Shown here one piece after another: positions 27,370-35,155 of a stretch of 35,956 bases of DNA. Numbering within the stretch: the stretch's first letter is position 1; the number at the start of each line of letters is the position of its first letter. The DNA is from Xenorhabdus japonica (GTDB lineage: Bacteria > Pseudomonadota > Gammaproteobacteria > Enterobacterales > Enterobacteriaceae), in contig NZ_FOVO01000034.1 of assembly GCF_900115195.1 (NCBI RefSeq), positions 1 through 35,956 of the forward strand, read 5' to 3'. The notes below the pieces were generated by a model. It saw only the letters and a list, made by a program, of their open reading frames with translations, searched no databases and was not told where the DNA came from. The translations under genes and the position numbers were made by a program.

Positions 27370-27589
27370 TTGTAGGCTATTTTTGTTGGTATTGTGTCGG
27401 CGAGTAGGGCTCATGATAAAATTCATTCAATATGGTCTTGTGAAAGCGTTCACAGATGCCATTTGTTTGCGGTGACATCGCCTTTGTTTTGCTATGGTCG
27501 ATATCGTTTATAGCCAGGTACAGCGGGTAATCGTGCTACTCAACACGCCTGCAATATTCGGTGCCTCTGTCCGTTAGAATACGTAACAT
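27370..27589 (-). pseudogene. IS481-family transposase remnant
   Basis: The minus strand encodes RILTDRGTEYCRRVE, a stop (TAG where the family has Gln), then HDYPLYLAINDIDHSKTKAM and SPQTNGICERFHKTILNEFY. These are the second and third catalytic regions of the DDE domain of IS481-family transposases (the D in LTDRGTEY and the E in NGICERFHKT). The N-terminal domain and the end of the protein are missing. It marks past insertion activity at the left edge of the restriction-modification island. Confidence 0.8.
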
Positions 27590-27591
27590 TG

Positions 27592-27650
27592 AGAGTTACC
27601 TCTATTCTTTGATTGTAGATTCAGTACCTTTAATCAAAGCAGGTAACTCT
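27592..27650. repeat. Two-tier nested hairpin
   Basis: AGAGTTACCT (27592-27601) pairs perfectly with AGGTAACTCT (27641-27650). Inside it CTTTGATT (27607-27614) pairs perfectly with AATCAAAG (27632-27639), leaving a 17-base loop. TTTTCTTTTC follows on the plus strand. It could be a terminator, a small structured RNA or the end of a mobile element; no family was recognised. Confidence 0.5.
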
Positions 27651-27746
27651 TTTCTTTTCAAATTGAAATGTCAGATCTAGTCTGAGCTAATACACCTAAT
27701 GTTAAAAAAATTTAGCTCACCTTTCTTCTTAGAAGCATAAATCTAA

Positions 27747-28463
27747 CTAAGAGAATTTATCTCCATAAGCCATTAAAAAGTTATCAGAAAAAGCTTCAGA
27801 TTCCACTAAACTATCAGGATCAAGCTTCTTACCAAATTCTTCTTCAATAATTTCTGAAACTATTTTCGGAATCTCTTGATATAATTCATAAATGGCATTT
27901 TCATGATCGGTAATTAGAGAATAAAAAGACTTACCATCAATTACCCTTATATCTTCACGGGCAGGCAAACGAACTTTTACCTGATTATCTGACGGAGTAA
28001 AAGGTTCATTATAGATTTTCTGGCCTTTAGGTAATACTTCTACATAATACCCTGTATATCCCGGTTTATCCTCAATTGCTTTCACTAAATCGCGATAGAT
28101 CTGAACCTTGTGATTTCCCTTTGTTGTATTGTGCTTGTTTTTGATTTCAGCTACCATTTTAAGCCTATCAGCAACAATATCTATTAGATTTCCAACAGGA
28201 AGATTCTCAACACCTGCAACGGATCCCATAATTTTCTCATGTAACGATCCAATAGCATTTTGTTTAGTTTTTTGAATTTGTCGTGCTTTTTCTTGCTGTA
28301 ACCAATCGTCAATACTTATACCTTGGATCAGGGCATCTATTGATGCCGAAAAACAATCAAGGGTATTTCTATAAAGATCTAACTTTTCCTGCTGAGCCTG
28401 ATATACAAGCTTAATATCTGACCTGATAGCGTCTTTTAACTTTTTCCTATTAAATGCCTTCAA
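27747..28463 (-). CDS. Eco47II-like type II restriction endonuclease
   Basis: The 238-residue protein matches the size and pattern of the Eco47II endonuclease family, which cuts GGNCC. A PD-(D/E)XK-type centre is visible at DIVADRLKMVAEIKNKHNTT (95-114), with Asp95, Glu106 and Lys108 as candidate metal and catalytic residues. KGNHKVQIYRDLV follows. The gene is divergent from the methyltransferase, with 146 bases between starts. Specificity is inferred from the family, so GGNCC is probable but unproven. The DNA is more AT-rich than the flanking metabolic genes, fitting horizontal transfer. Confidence 0.75.
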   Translation of the reverse strand: MKAFNRKKLKDAIRSDIKLVYQAQQEKLDLYRNTLDCFSASIDALIQGISIDDWLQQEKARQIQKTKQNAIGSLHEKIMGSVAGVENLPVGNLIDIVADRLKMVAEIKNKHNTTKGNHKVQIYRDLVKAIEDKPGYTGYYVEVLPKGQKIYNEPFTPSDNQVKVRLPAREDIRVIDGKSFYSLITDHENAIYELYQEIPKIVSEIIEEEFGKKLDPDSLVESEAFSDNFLMAYGDKFS

Positions 28464-28507
28464 AATAACCTCCTGACTTAAAAAAGAATATTATGAATCA
28501 AAAATTA

Positions 28508-28552
28508 AATCGATAAAATAAAAATAAAAAATCGATAAAAAAATAGTGGACC
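28508..28552. promoter_or_regulatory. R-M control region: direct repeats and a GGACC site
   Basis: AATCGATAAAA occurs twice, at 28508-28518 and 28530-28540, exactly 22 bases apart (two helical turns). GGACC at 28548-28552 fits the GGNCC target expected for this R-M system. Both lie between the divergent endonuclease and methyltransferase starts. Some type II methyltransferases control their own genes through N-terminal HTH domains or through methylation of promoter sites, so this may be a self-regulation switch. Confidence 0.45.
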
Positions 28553-28609
28553 TAAATAGAATAATTATGTATATTTAGACAGTAATTGGTAACTTATTGG
28601 AAGCGTCAT

Positions 28610-29842
28610 ATGTTTGATGTCCAGAATAATGAACACTTTAGCATAGAAGTATTGGCTGACATCCTGTCCCAATCCAAAACTACTATTGAATCTCGCATAC
28701 GTAAGGGAGAACTAATTATTAATTCTAAAACTGGGCTAATTCATCAAGCCCAAGTTTTACACCACCCTGAGATACAAGGCATTGTTAACTCAAGTTGGGA
28801 CAAAGAGTCCAAAATCACACCAAATCGTGAATACAATTTAGTTGAACTCTTTGCCGGAGGGGGGGGATTAGCGCTAGGTATGGAACAAGCCGGTTTAAAA
28901 AGCATTTTTCTTAATGAATTAGATAAACATGCATGTGCAACATTAAGATACAATCGCCCTAATTGGAATGTTGCTGAAGGCGATATCGGAAAAATAAATT
29001 TTAATCAAATAAAGGAAACAGTGGATGTATTAACAGGTGGATTTCCTTGCCAAGCATTTTCTTATGCAGGAAAAAGCCTGGGCTTTGAAGATACTCGCGG
29101 AACCCTTTTCTTTGAAATGGCTCGGGCAATCAAAGAGCTACAACCCAAAGTTTTTTTAGCTGAAAATGTTAGGGCATTACTCACTCATGATGATGGTAAA
29201 ACACTTTCTGTCATTAAAGATGTAATTGATGAACTAGGTTACGAACTTGTAGAGCCTAAGGTTCTAAAAGCAATTTTCTACAAAGTGCCACAAAAACGTG
29301 AGCGACTAATATTAGTTGGAATACGTAAGGATGTAGCATCAAAAGGCAAATTCCATTGGCCATCCCCTTATAAACGGGTAATGACATTAAGAGATGCATT
29401 TTTCGCTGGTGAGTTATATCAAAACGATGTACCTGAGTCGTTAGGACAAATTTACCCAAAACATAAACGCGAAATCATGTCTGTAGTTCCACAAGGAGGG
29501 TATTGGAAAGATTTACCTGATGAATTACAACGCGAGTACATGAAAAATAGCTATTTCTTAGGTGGTGGAAAAACTGGCATGGCTCGTAGACTATCTTTAA
29601 ATGAACCAAGCTTGACATTAACAACATCCCCAGCGCAAAAACAAACTGAACGTTGCCATCCAACCGAAACGCGCCCTCTCCAAATTAGAGAGTATGCTCG
29701 TATTCAAACATTCCCTGATGAATGGATATTTCAAGGTTCACTGACAGCTATCTATAAACAGATTGGTAATGCAGTGCCTGTTAATATGGCATTAGCATTA
29801 GGCCGCTCACTAGTCAGATTAATGAACAAAATTGAAAGCTAA
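28610..29842 (+). CDS. DNA C5-cytosine methyltransferase (M.Eco47II-like)
   Basis: I start at the ATG at 28610 (GGAAG six bases upstream), giving 410 residues. A frame to 28586 adds eight unlikely residues. The C5-methyltransferase motifs are in order: I in LFAGGGGLALGME, IV in GGFPCQAFS with catalytic Cys147, VI in AENVRALL, VIII in QKRERLILVG, and X in QIGNAVPVNMALA. The first 65-70 residues precede motif I and include a helix-turn-helix-like stretch LADILSQSKTTIESRIRKGE, which may bind the promoter. It should protect GGNCC sites from the neighbouring endonucleases. It is flanked by one endonuclease gene on each side. Confidence 0.92.
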   Translation: MFDVQNNEHFSIEVLADILSQSKTTIESRIRKGELIINSKTGLIHQAQVLHHPEIQGIVNSSWDKESKITPNREYNLVELFAGGGGLALGMEQAGLKSIFLNELDKHACATLRYNRPNWNVAEGDIGKINFNQIKETVDVLTGGFPCQAFSYAGKSLGFEDTRGTLFFEMARAIKELQPKVFLAENVRALLTHDDGKTLSVIKDVIDELGYELVEPKVLKAIFYKVPQKRERLILVGIRKDVASKGKFHWPSPYKRVMTLRDAFFAGELYQNDVPESLGQIYPKHKREIMSVVPQGGYWKDLPDELQREYMKNSYFLGGGKTGMARRLSLNEPSLTLTTSPAQKQTERCHPTETRPLQIREYARIQTFPDEWIFQGSLTAIYKQIGNAVPVNMALALGRSLVRLMNKIES

Positions 29843-29843
29843 A

Positions 29844-29882
29844 AAAGACAAAAGGCTTGCTAATCGCAAGCCTTTTGTCTTT
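29844..29882. terminator. Bidirectional 17-bp perfect terminator hairpin
   Basis: AAAGACAAAAGGCTTGC and its exact complement pair around loop TAATC. A- and T-rich arm ends give U-tracts on both strands. It begins at the last base of the methyltransferase stop and reaches the stop of the convergent second endonuclease at 29881, so it ends both transcripts. Confidence 0.85.
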
Positions 29883-30650
29883 ATTTCATTTCAAATATTT
29901 GAGAAAATTGCTTACCAAAATCCTGCTTACCCAATTTTTCAAAAACATCAAAAATTAGTTTTGTTGTATTTTTTTCTCCTAACAAAAAATCCCAAAACTC
30001 ATCTGCAACTACAGCTTCTTTTCCAGGGATTAAAGGACGAACCTTCCCTTGCTCCTTTTGCCAGAAATTCTTTCCAATATGAGGATTGAATGGAAATGCC
30101 AATAAGCATACTACATTATTTTTGGTCTGAGCCAAGGCACGATACGCATACCAATTAGCTTGAGTAGACATGCATTTTGTTCCAGCGCTAGCATTGATTT
30201 GAGTAGTTTTGATATCTATCAAATATTCTATACCATCTTTTTCAATCCAAATATCAACACCTTCACCTTTTGGCATTTTCTGATATTTATCTACGATAAT
30301 ATTTTCTTTTTTGATAAAATTACAAATTTCTTTATAAAATTCAAATGCCGATACTGTTACAATATTTTTTTCTGTGTTTCGTAATTAGATATAAAATAAC
30401 GAACTTTATCAGGTATAATTGGTACCTTTTCATTCAATCTTTTATGATCCAATATATTGAATCCATTCTCTCTTGCAAATGCTAATGCCAAAGGCTCCCA
30501 CAATTGAGTACCTAAAGAAGTTTCTAAACCACCAATAAGTGAACGAATACGCCTTTCTCTAGGAAATATCTTATCTAAGACATGGCCTACTTTTACTTCG
30601 CCTTTTCCTACTAAAATAGTCTGATATTGATTTTTTAATCGTAGTTTCAA
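29881..30650 (-). pseudogene. Second PD-(D/E)XK restriction endonuclease, frameshifted
   Basis: Two frames belong together. The first (30650 to 30357) encodes IRSLIGGLETSLGTQLWEPL, as seen near the N-terminus of several type II endonucleases. The second (upstream to about 30371, stop at 29881) encodes GEGVDIWIEKDGIEYLIDIKTTQ, with the D...(D)xK active-site pattern, then WYAYRAL and FPFNPH. They join if one base is added in the seven-A run (plus 30365-30371), giving about 256 residues. The start would be a TTG directly after an in-frame stop and without a ribosome site, so the 5' end may also be damaged. I cannot name the family. Its place beside a GGNCC-type methyltransferase suggests a GGNCC or GGWCC target. 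Confidence 0.65.
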
Positions 30651-31205
30651 TTATGCTGGATATATACATAAAAATACCTTAACAGATTTACATAAAAAAC
30701 AATCAATATCATTAAATTCACCTTAAAATCAAGTTAAATTAATTAATTAATTAATTAATTAATTAATAAATTGAGCATTTCATAGCCACAGAAAAAATAA
30801 TGAATAAAAATTAGTATATTCTTAAATTTTTAACCTGGACGAATGCCACAGTTTTACTGATTGAATTACAACAAAAAATCAAAAGCAAATCAGAAATAAC
30901 CACTTATAATAATTTTAAAATCAATATAGGGAAAGCATAAAAAACAATCAAATTTTTTCATTTGTGATACCCAATTATAGTCATTAATTCACCTATAACA
31001 CTATAAAAAATAAATATTAATTAAATTATTTAATATAATTTTTATTAAATACCCTTATCCGATAGAAATACATTTTTTATAATTCATTACCTAGAAAGGA
31101 TTTACAATCATACATAAATATGTCATGATATATTAGACATAAAAATCAATTTATAAATATATTTACTAATAAAATTACATTGGCATTATGTCCCTTCTTA
31201 CTTTT
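30651..31205. other. AT-rich gap with an (AATT)n tract
   Basis: No gene is visible in these 555 bases. The notable element is a tetranucleotide tract of AATT from 30737 to 30767, nearly eight units. The rest is over 75 percent A+T by eye and may contain promoters for the second endonuclease. Confidence 0.5.
30737..30767. repeat. (AATT)7.75 simple repeat
   Basis: The tetranucleotide AATT is repeated without interruption for 31 bases, about 90 bases upstream of the TTG start of the second endonuclease. Such tracts change length by slippage and can vary promoter spacing, but no effect here is proven. Confidence 0.8.
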
Positions 31206-31679
31206 TTAGATATGACAGATATGAATACCTTCAAAATCAATTTCTGCACATAAATAATCTTCACATAACCACTCCTCTATCCTTTCTGATAGCCCCTTAT
31301 AAGATAATCTATATTTACCTACTAAAGAACACTCCCATACAATCAACACCTTCCAATTCAATTTGATTAAAGAGTTAACAACCACTTTATCTCTATTAAT
31401 ATTTCTATTTATTTTTTTTAGCCAAAAATCCCTCCTTGTCACAGGAGGTTTAAATATATAACATTTATGTCCATGCCAAAAACACCCGTGGACAAATAAT
31501 ACTGATTTATACTCATCTATAACAAAATCAGGTTTTCCGGGTAAACCCGAAACTTGTTTTCTATAATTAACATTTAAATCTACAATAATCCTCTCAATTT
31601 TATTTTCTATAGATGTACCACTACTTTTAATTGAACGCATAATCCTGCTTCTAACTTTAGGATCATTTATATTAGACAT
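31206..31679 (-). CDS. vsr: Very short patch repair endonuclease (Vsr)
   Basis: From the ATG at 31679 the product is 157 residues, close to E. coli Vsr (156). AGAGG lies five bases upstream, and the longer frame to 31736 adds residues unlike the family. Conserved parts are DPKVRSRIMRSIKSSGTSIE at the N-terminus, LPGKPDFVIDEYKSVLFVHG with the catalytic Asp, the zinc/active-site block GCFWHGHKCY and WKVLIVWEC. Vsr nicks 5' of the T in T:G mismatches made by deamination of 5-methylcytosine, and is often carried with C5-methyltransferases as here. Its target context should match the neighbouring methyltransferase. Confidence 0.93.
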   Translation of the reverse strand: MSNINDPKVRSRIMRSIKSSGTSIENKIERIIVDLNVNYRKQVSGLPGKPDFVIDEYKSVLFVHGCFWHGHKCYIFKPPVTRRDFWLKKINRNINRDKVVVNSLIKLNWKVLIVWECSLVGKYRLSYKGLSERIEEWLCEDYLCAEIDFEGIHICHI

Positions 31680-31736
31680 AAGAACCTCTTTTTCGAAAAA
31701 ATGATATGATTGACTAATAACAAGAAATTTTTTCAA

Positions 31737-31798
31737 AAATCAGTCAATTCTATGTACATATTTCCCTATCATATATTCTCTAATTTAGCAAAATTCTT
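31737..31798. other. Short gap before MITE copy 1
   Basis: This AT-rich spacer separates vsr from the repeat at 31799. The whole interval from vsr to the racemase (31737-32087) has no gene; it holds the MITE copy and about 150 bases of featureless AT-rich DNA after it. Confidence 0.4.
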
Positions 31799-31933
31799 GG
31801 TCAAGTATTCAATCTATTGATCTAGCAATACACACGATAGCATTCGATTAGTTCAATCGTCTTATTCTACTGGCTTTGTTCGGCATTAAAATTGACTTTA
31901 TAAAACCAGAATACACACATTGAATACATAACC
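31799..31933 (+). mobile_element. MITE-like 135-bp element, copy 1
   Basis: This 135-base sequence recurs in inverted orientation at 35242-35376 with a single difference (CTATTG here, CTGTTG there). Its own ends are imperfect inverted repeats: GGTCAAGTATTCAAT at the left, and the reverse complement of the right end is GGTTATGTATTCAAT (13 of 15 identical). It has no coding capacity, as expected of a non-autonomous element. No target duplication is seen here (AAATTCTT left, CATTCGTA right), unlike copy 2, so one flank may have been rearranged. Confidence 0.75.
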
Positions 31934-32087
31934 CATTCGTATTAGTGATAATTCTCCGAGTTAAGAATTTCAGCATCACTATTTGTTAATCAAAACTCAA
32001 ATTTTAAATTTAGCCTTACATGTTATATTTTTTATTCCCACCACAAAAAATAGTAGAGCTATTTACCTATAGTTCTATTTAATTTCA

Positions 32088-32786
32088 TCAAACATAACTT
32101 TCATCAAAATAGCACCAATCAATTGCGCATCTAACTAATTCTTCCGTAGCATCAATATACCTATCCGTATTACCTTCCCTTTTAAGAATAACCGGTATCT
32201 CACTACACCCCATAATAAATTTTTCAATCCCAACATTTTTAAGCTGAGAAATAACCGATTCTATTAACCAATAAGCCTTTTCTTCATCTCCACTTTTATA
32301 AACTAAAATACTTTCCATAATAACTCCCTGCTGAATATCATCAGGAACCACAAAGTTCACCTTTTCTTTTTCCAACCGAGATTGATAAAGCCGTGCCTTT
32401 ATCGTTCCAGTTGTAGCAAGAATCGCAACGTTGTTAACCCCATCCCTTACGATTTTGTTACAAGTAATTTCAATCATATTCAGAAAGTACATTTTAGTTG
32501 ATGCTTTTAACTCATCATACCAATAATGTGCTGTATTACACGGCATAATAATACACCGTGCTCCCGATGACTCTAATATTCTCAATGCAGCCAACATATT
32601 ATTTAATGGCGATACTCCACCAGAAAGTATACTTTCCGTTCTGTCTGGAATATCAGGAAAAGAAACGGTAATAACAGGAATATGTTCCTGATCTCTGTTT
32701 GCTGGTGTATATTGAATTATCTTTTCCATTGTATCTACAGTTGCGGCCGGCCCCATGCCGCCAAGAATGCCAATTATTTTTTTCAT
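32088..32786 (-). CDS. Aspartate/glutamate racemase family protein
   Basis: The 232-residue protein starts IGILGGMGPAATVDTM. It has both catalytic cysteines of the two-base, PLP-independent racemases: Cys83 in MPCNTAHYWY and Cys194 in MGCSEIPVIL. It should interconvert L- and D-forms of aspartate or glutamate; the substrate preference cannot be read from the sequence. It is divergent from the LysR gene, with 138 bases between starts, and next in line is a GltP-type acidic amino acid transporter. The trio likely handles D- or L-aspartate/glutamate. Confidence 0.88.
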   Translation of the reverse strand: MKKIIGILGGMGPAATVDTMEKIIQYTPANRDQEHIPVITVSFPDIPDRTESILSGGVSPLNNMLAALRILESSGARCIIMPCNTAHYWYDELKASTKMYFLNMIEITCNKIVRDGVNNVAILATTGTIKARLYQSRLEKEKVNFVVPDDIQQGVIMESILVYKSGDEEKAYWLIESVISQLKNVGIEKFIMGCSEIPVILKREGNTDRYIDATEELVRCAIDWCYFDESYV

Positions 32787-32924
32787 ATGCCATCTCCATA
32801 AGTAATCGTTATGATGGCATATAAATTACGGTTCGTGATTGCAATATTTCTATGGCCTATGTTGAATTTGCATAAACTGTTTTATTTATTGATATCAGAA
32901 AGCGTTATTTTGCATGGTGGATTT

Positions 32925-33815
32925 ATGTTTAATAATATTGAGCTAAAATGGTTATATGATGCAGTAATGTTGGAGGAGTTACGAAGTTTTACGCTTGCCG
33001 CAGAACGGAGGAATATATCTCAATCTTCTTTTAGCCGCAGGATTCAGGCTCTTGAGAATGCTGTCGGTTTTGAAATATTTAATCGTAACTCGAATCCATT
33101 ACAGCTTTCGTTGCAAGGAAGAGGTTTTATTGTTTATGTCAGAAATCTTCTTGGTGATATAGAATATCAAATCGGTAAGTTAAAAGGTGGAGAAATATCT
33201 AAATACCGCATTAATATTGCTGCTGCCCACTCACTTTCTATTTCTCTTTTTCCTGAGTTAATTTCCGGTTTTGCAGAGAAATCAGATAAAGTTTTTAATG
33301 TTGAATCCATCAATGTTGATGAAGCGGTTCATAATCTTAAAAACGGTAAAAATGATTTTATTTTGTCTTTCTTTAATGAAGAATTAATGACATCACCGTT
33401 CCTTCATCATAAAGTGCTGGATGCTCAGTTATATCTTGTCTCTGGCTGTGATCCTGATGGTGAGTCATTGTATCATTTGGAAAATACGCCATTGCCGTTG
33501 ATGAAATATACCGATGAAAGTTATATGGGACGCCAGGTAAATCAGTTATTGGAGAAAGATTTCAGGGAGCAGTTCACTTATTTTTGTCTTTCATCCATGA
33601 GCGAACTGCTGAAACGCATGGTACTGGATGGTCATGGCGTCGGCTGGTTGCCGGACTATTCAATCCGTGAGGAACTCAAGAAGCAGAAGCTGTGTTTGTT
33701 GGTGCCAGAGCAAGCTTCGATAAAAATGGGCGTTTTTATTTATCGAACTTACTCCCGCCTCAATCCTTCTTCTGAGCGCTTTTGGCAATATATGAAAACA
33801 CGATGTACCAATTAA
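32925..33815 (+). CDS. LysR-family regulator, HypT/YjiE-like
   Basis: From the ATG at 32925 the product is 296 residues. The frame to 32811 overlaps the divergent promoter region and its extra 38 residues are unlike the family. The N-terminal winged helix (NIELKWLYDAVMLEELRSFT, then SQSSFSRRIQALENAVGFEIFNR) and the C-terminal core (FCLSSMSELLKRMVLDGHGV) follow E. coli HypT/YjiE closely by eye. E. coli HypT answers hypochlorite stress by methionine oxidation. Here the gene is divergent from a racemase and convergent with gltP, so it may control them instead. Whether the key Met residues are kept needs an alignment. Confidence 0.85.
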   Translation: MFNNIELKWLYDAVMLEELRSFTLAAERRNISQSSFSRRIQALENAVGFEIFNRNSNPLQLSLQGRGFIVYVRNLLGDIEYQIGKLKGGEISKYRINIAAAHSLSISLFPELISGFAEKSDKVFNVESINVDEAVHNLKNGKNDFILSFFNEELMTSPFLHHKVLDAQLYLVSGCDPDGESLYHLENTPLPLMKYTDESYMGRQVNQLLEKDFREQFTYFCLSSMSELLKRMVLDGHGVGWLPDYSIREELKKQKLCLLVPEQASIKMGVFIYRTYSRLNPSSERFWQYMKTRCTN

Positions 33816-33835
33816 CCATTCTTCCATCACATCAA

Positions 33836-33855
33836 GAGCCTACTGAGATAGGCTC
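33836..33855. terminator. Hairpin between lysR and gltP ends
   Basis: GAGCCTA and TAGGCTC pair perfectly (7 bp) around a 6-base loop, midway between the convergent stops. There is no T-run, so the terminator function is tentative. Confidence 0.4.
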
Positions 33856-33895
33856 GAAATTGCTGTAATCGCTGAGCAGAGTACAGCAAGTATGT

Positions 33896-35155
33896 TCAAA
33901 TTTCTTGGCGCGGGGCTTCGCCTCCCTGCTTTTCTTCCAACTTAGCAATCACGGCAGTGGAAATACTGTTACCGACGACATTCGTCGCTGTACGTCCCAT
34001 ATCAAGAAATTGATCAATAGCGAGGATGAGCAGGATTCCCGCTTCTGGCAGGCTGAACATCGGTAATGTCGCCGCGACGACCACCACCGAAGCTCGTGCG
34101 ACACCTGCCATTCCTTTGCTCGTGATCATCAGCGTCAACATAATCAAGATTTGTTCTGTCACGCTCAAATCAATGTTGTAGGCCTGTGCAATAAAGATCA
34201 CCGCAAAAGATTGGTACAGCATCGAACCATCTAAGTTAAAGGAATAGCCCAGCGGTAATACAAAACTGGAGATTTTTTTCGGTACGCCAAAGCGATCCAG
34301 CGCGTTCATGGTTTTGGGGTAGGCCGACTCGCTGCTCGCGGTCGCAAACGCCAGTGCCACCGGTTCCTTGATCAATTTCATCAGTGAAAACACGCCATTA
34401 CCGAGGAAGAAGAATCCAACGGCTGCCAGAATCGCCCAAAGTAAAAATAGACCAAGATAGAAGAGACCTATCAGTTTGCCGTAGTCATACAGCAACCCCA
34501 AACCCTGCACAGTCACAGCGGAGGCAATGGCAGCAAACACGGCTATCGGCGCAAATGACATCACATAGTCTGTGATACGGAACATGATGCGTCCCAGATC
34601 TTCAATCAACGTCACGATCGGGCTGGTTTTCTGGCTGTTGTGGCAGATATATGAAAGTGCCGCACCAAAAAATATGGAAAAAATCAGGATCTGTAAGATC
34701 TCATTATTCGCCATCGCAGAAGCGAAGCTACTCGGGAAAATATGGCTAATAAAGCTTTTTAGCGAGAACCCGCTGCTATTCAAACCTGTATTCGTCTCGC
34801 CTTGCTGTGGAATAGCAATATTAAGCCCAACGCCGGGCTGAAATAGGTTAGCCATCAGCATACCAATGCCAATTGAGACTAATCCCGCGATAATAAACCA
34901 TACCATCGCTTTGATGGTGATGCGCCCGACAGAAGATGACCCGCCGATTGACACAAGCCCAGTAACAATCGTGGCAAATACGAGTGGCGCGATGATCATT
35001 TTTATCAAGCGTAAGAATACATCGGTGATGATATTGATATAGGAGGCAACTTCTTTTGTCTGGTTAGCATCAAGATAATGATGAAATCCCCAGCCAGTAA
35101 TAATCCCCAGTAGAATGGCGATAATGATTTGCTGCATGAGCTTTTGCCTATTCAT
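33896..35155 (-). CDS. gltP: Dicarboxylate/amino acid:cation symporter (GltP type)
   Basis: The 419-residue protein has the DAACS family layout: eight membrane segments plus two re-entrant hairpins. The first hairpin shows the serine-rich ATASSESAYP, segment 7 shows LGYSFNLDGSMLY (the NMDGT-like sodium motif), and segment 8 shows DQFLDMGRTATNVVGNS. These bind glutamate, aspartate or C4-dicarboxylates with protons or sodium. E. coli GltP (437) is the closest well-known relative I can name; GltT or DctA are possible alternatives. It sits inside the MITE-flanked segment with a racemase, fitting acidic amino acid use. Confidence 0.88.
   Translation of the reverse strand: MNRQKLMQQIIIAILLGIITGWGFHHYLDANQTKEVASYINIITDVFLRLIKMIIAPLVFATIVTGLVSIGGSSSVGRITIKAMVWFIIAGLVSIGIGMLMANLFQPGVGLNIAIPQQGETNTGLNSSGFSLKSFISHIFPSSFASAMANNEILQILIFSIFFGAALSYICHNSQKTSPIVTLIEDLGRIMFRITDYVMSFAPIAVFAAIASAVTVQGLGLLYDYGKLIGLFYLGLFLLWAILAAVGFFFLGNGVFSLMKLIKEPVALAFATASSESAYPKTMNALDRFGVPKKISSFVLPLGYSFNLDGSMLYQSFAVIFIAQAYNIDLSVTEQILIMLTLMITSKGMAGVARASVVVVAATLPMFSLPEAGILLILAIDQFLDMGRTATNVVGNSISTAVIAKLEEKQGGEAPRQEI

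Noticed and set aside
27184-27375. Small membrane protein after uxuR
   Set aside because: The open stretch has no start with a ribosome site and no recognisable family, and it lies next to an IS relic.
29881-30650. TdeIII-family assignment for the second endonuclease
   Set aside because: The size and partner fit a GGNCC-type enzyme, but the active-site region IDIKTTQ differs from the pattern I associate with TdeIII, so no family name is given.
30737-30767. AATT tract as a CRISPR or satellite array
   Set aside because: The unit is four bases with no spacers; it is a simple sequence repeat.
32811-32924. Longer N-terminus for the LysR regulator
   Set aside because: It would occupy the divergent promoter region and is unlike HypT N-termini.
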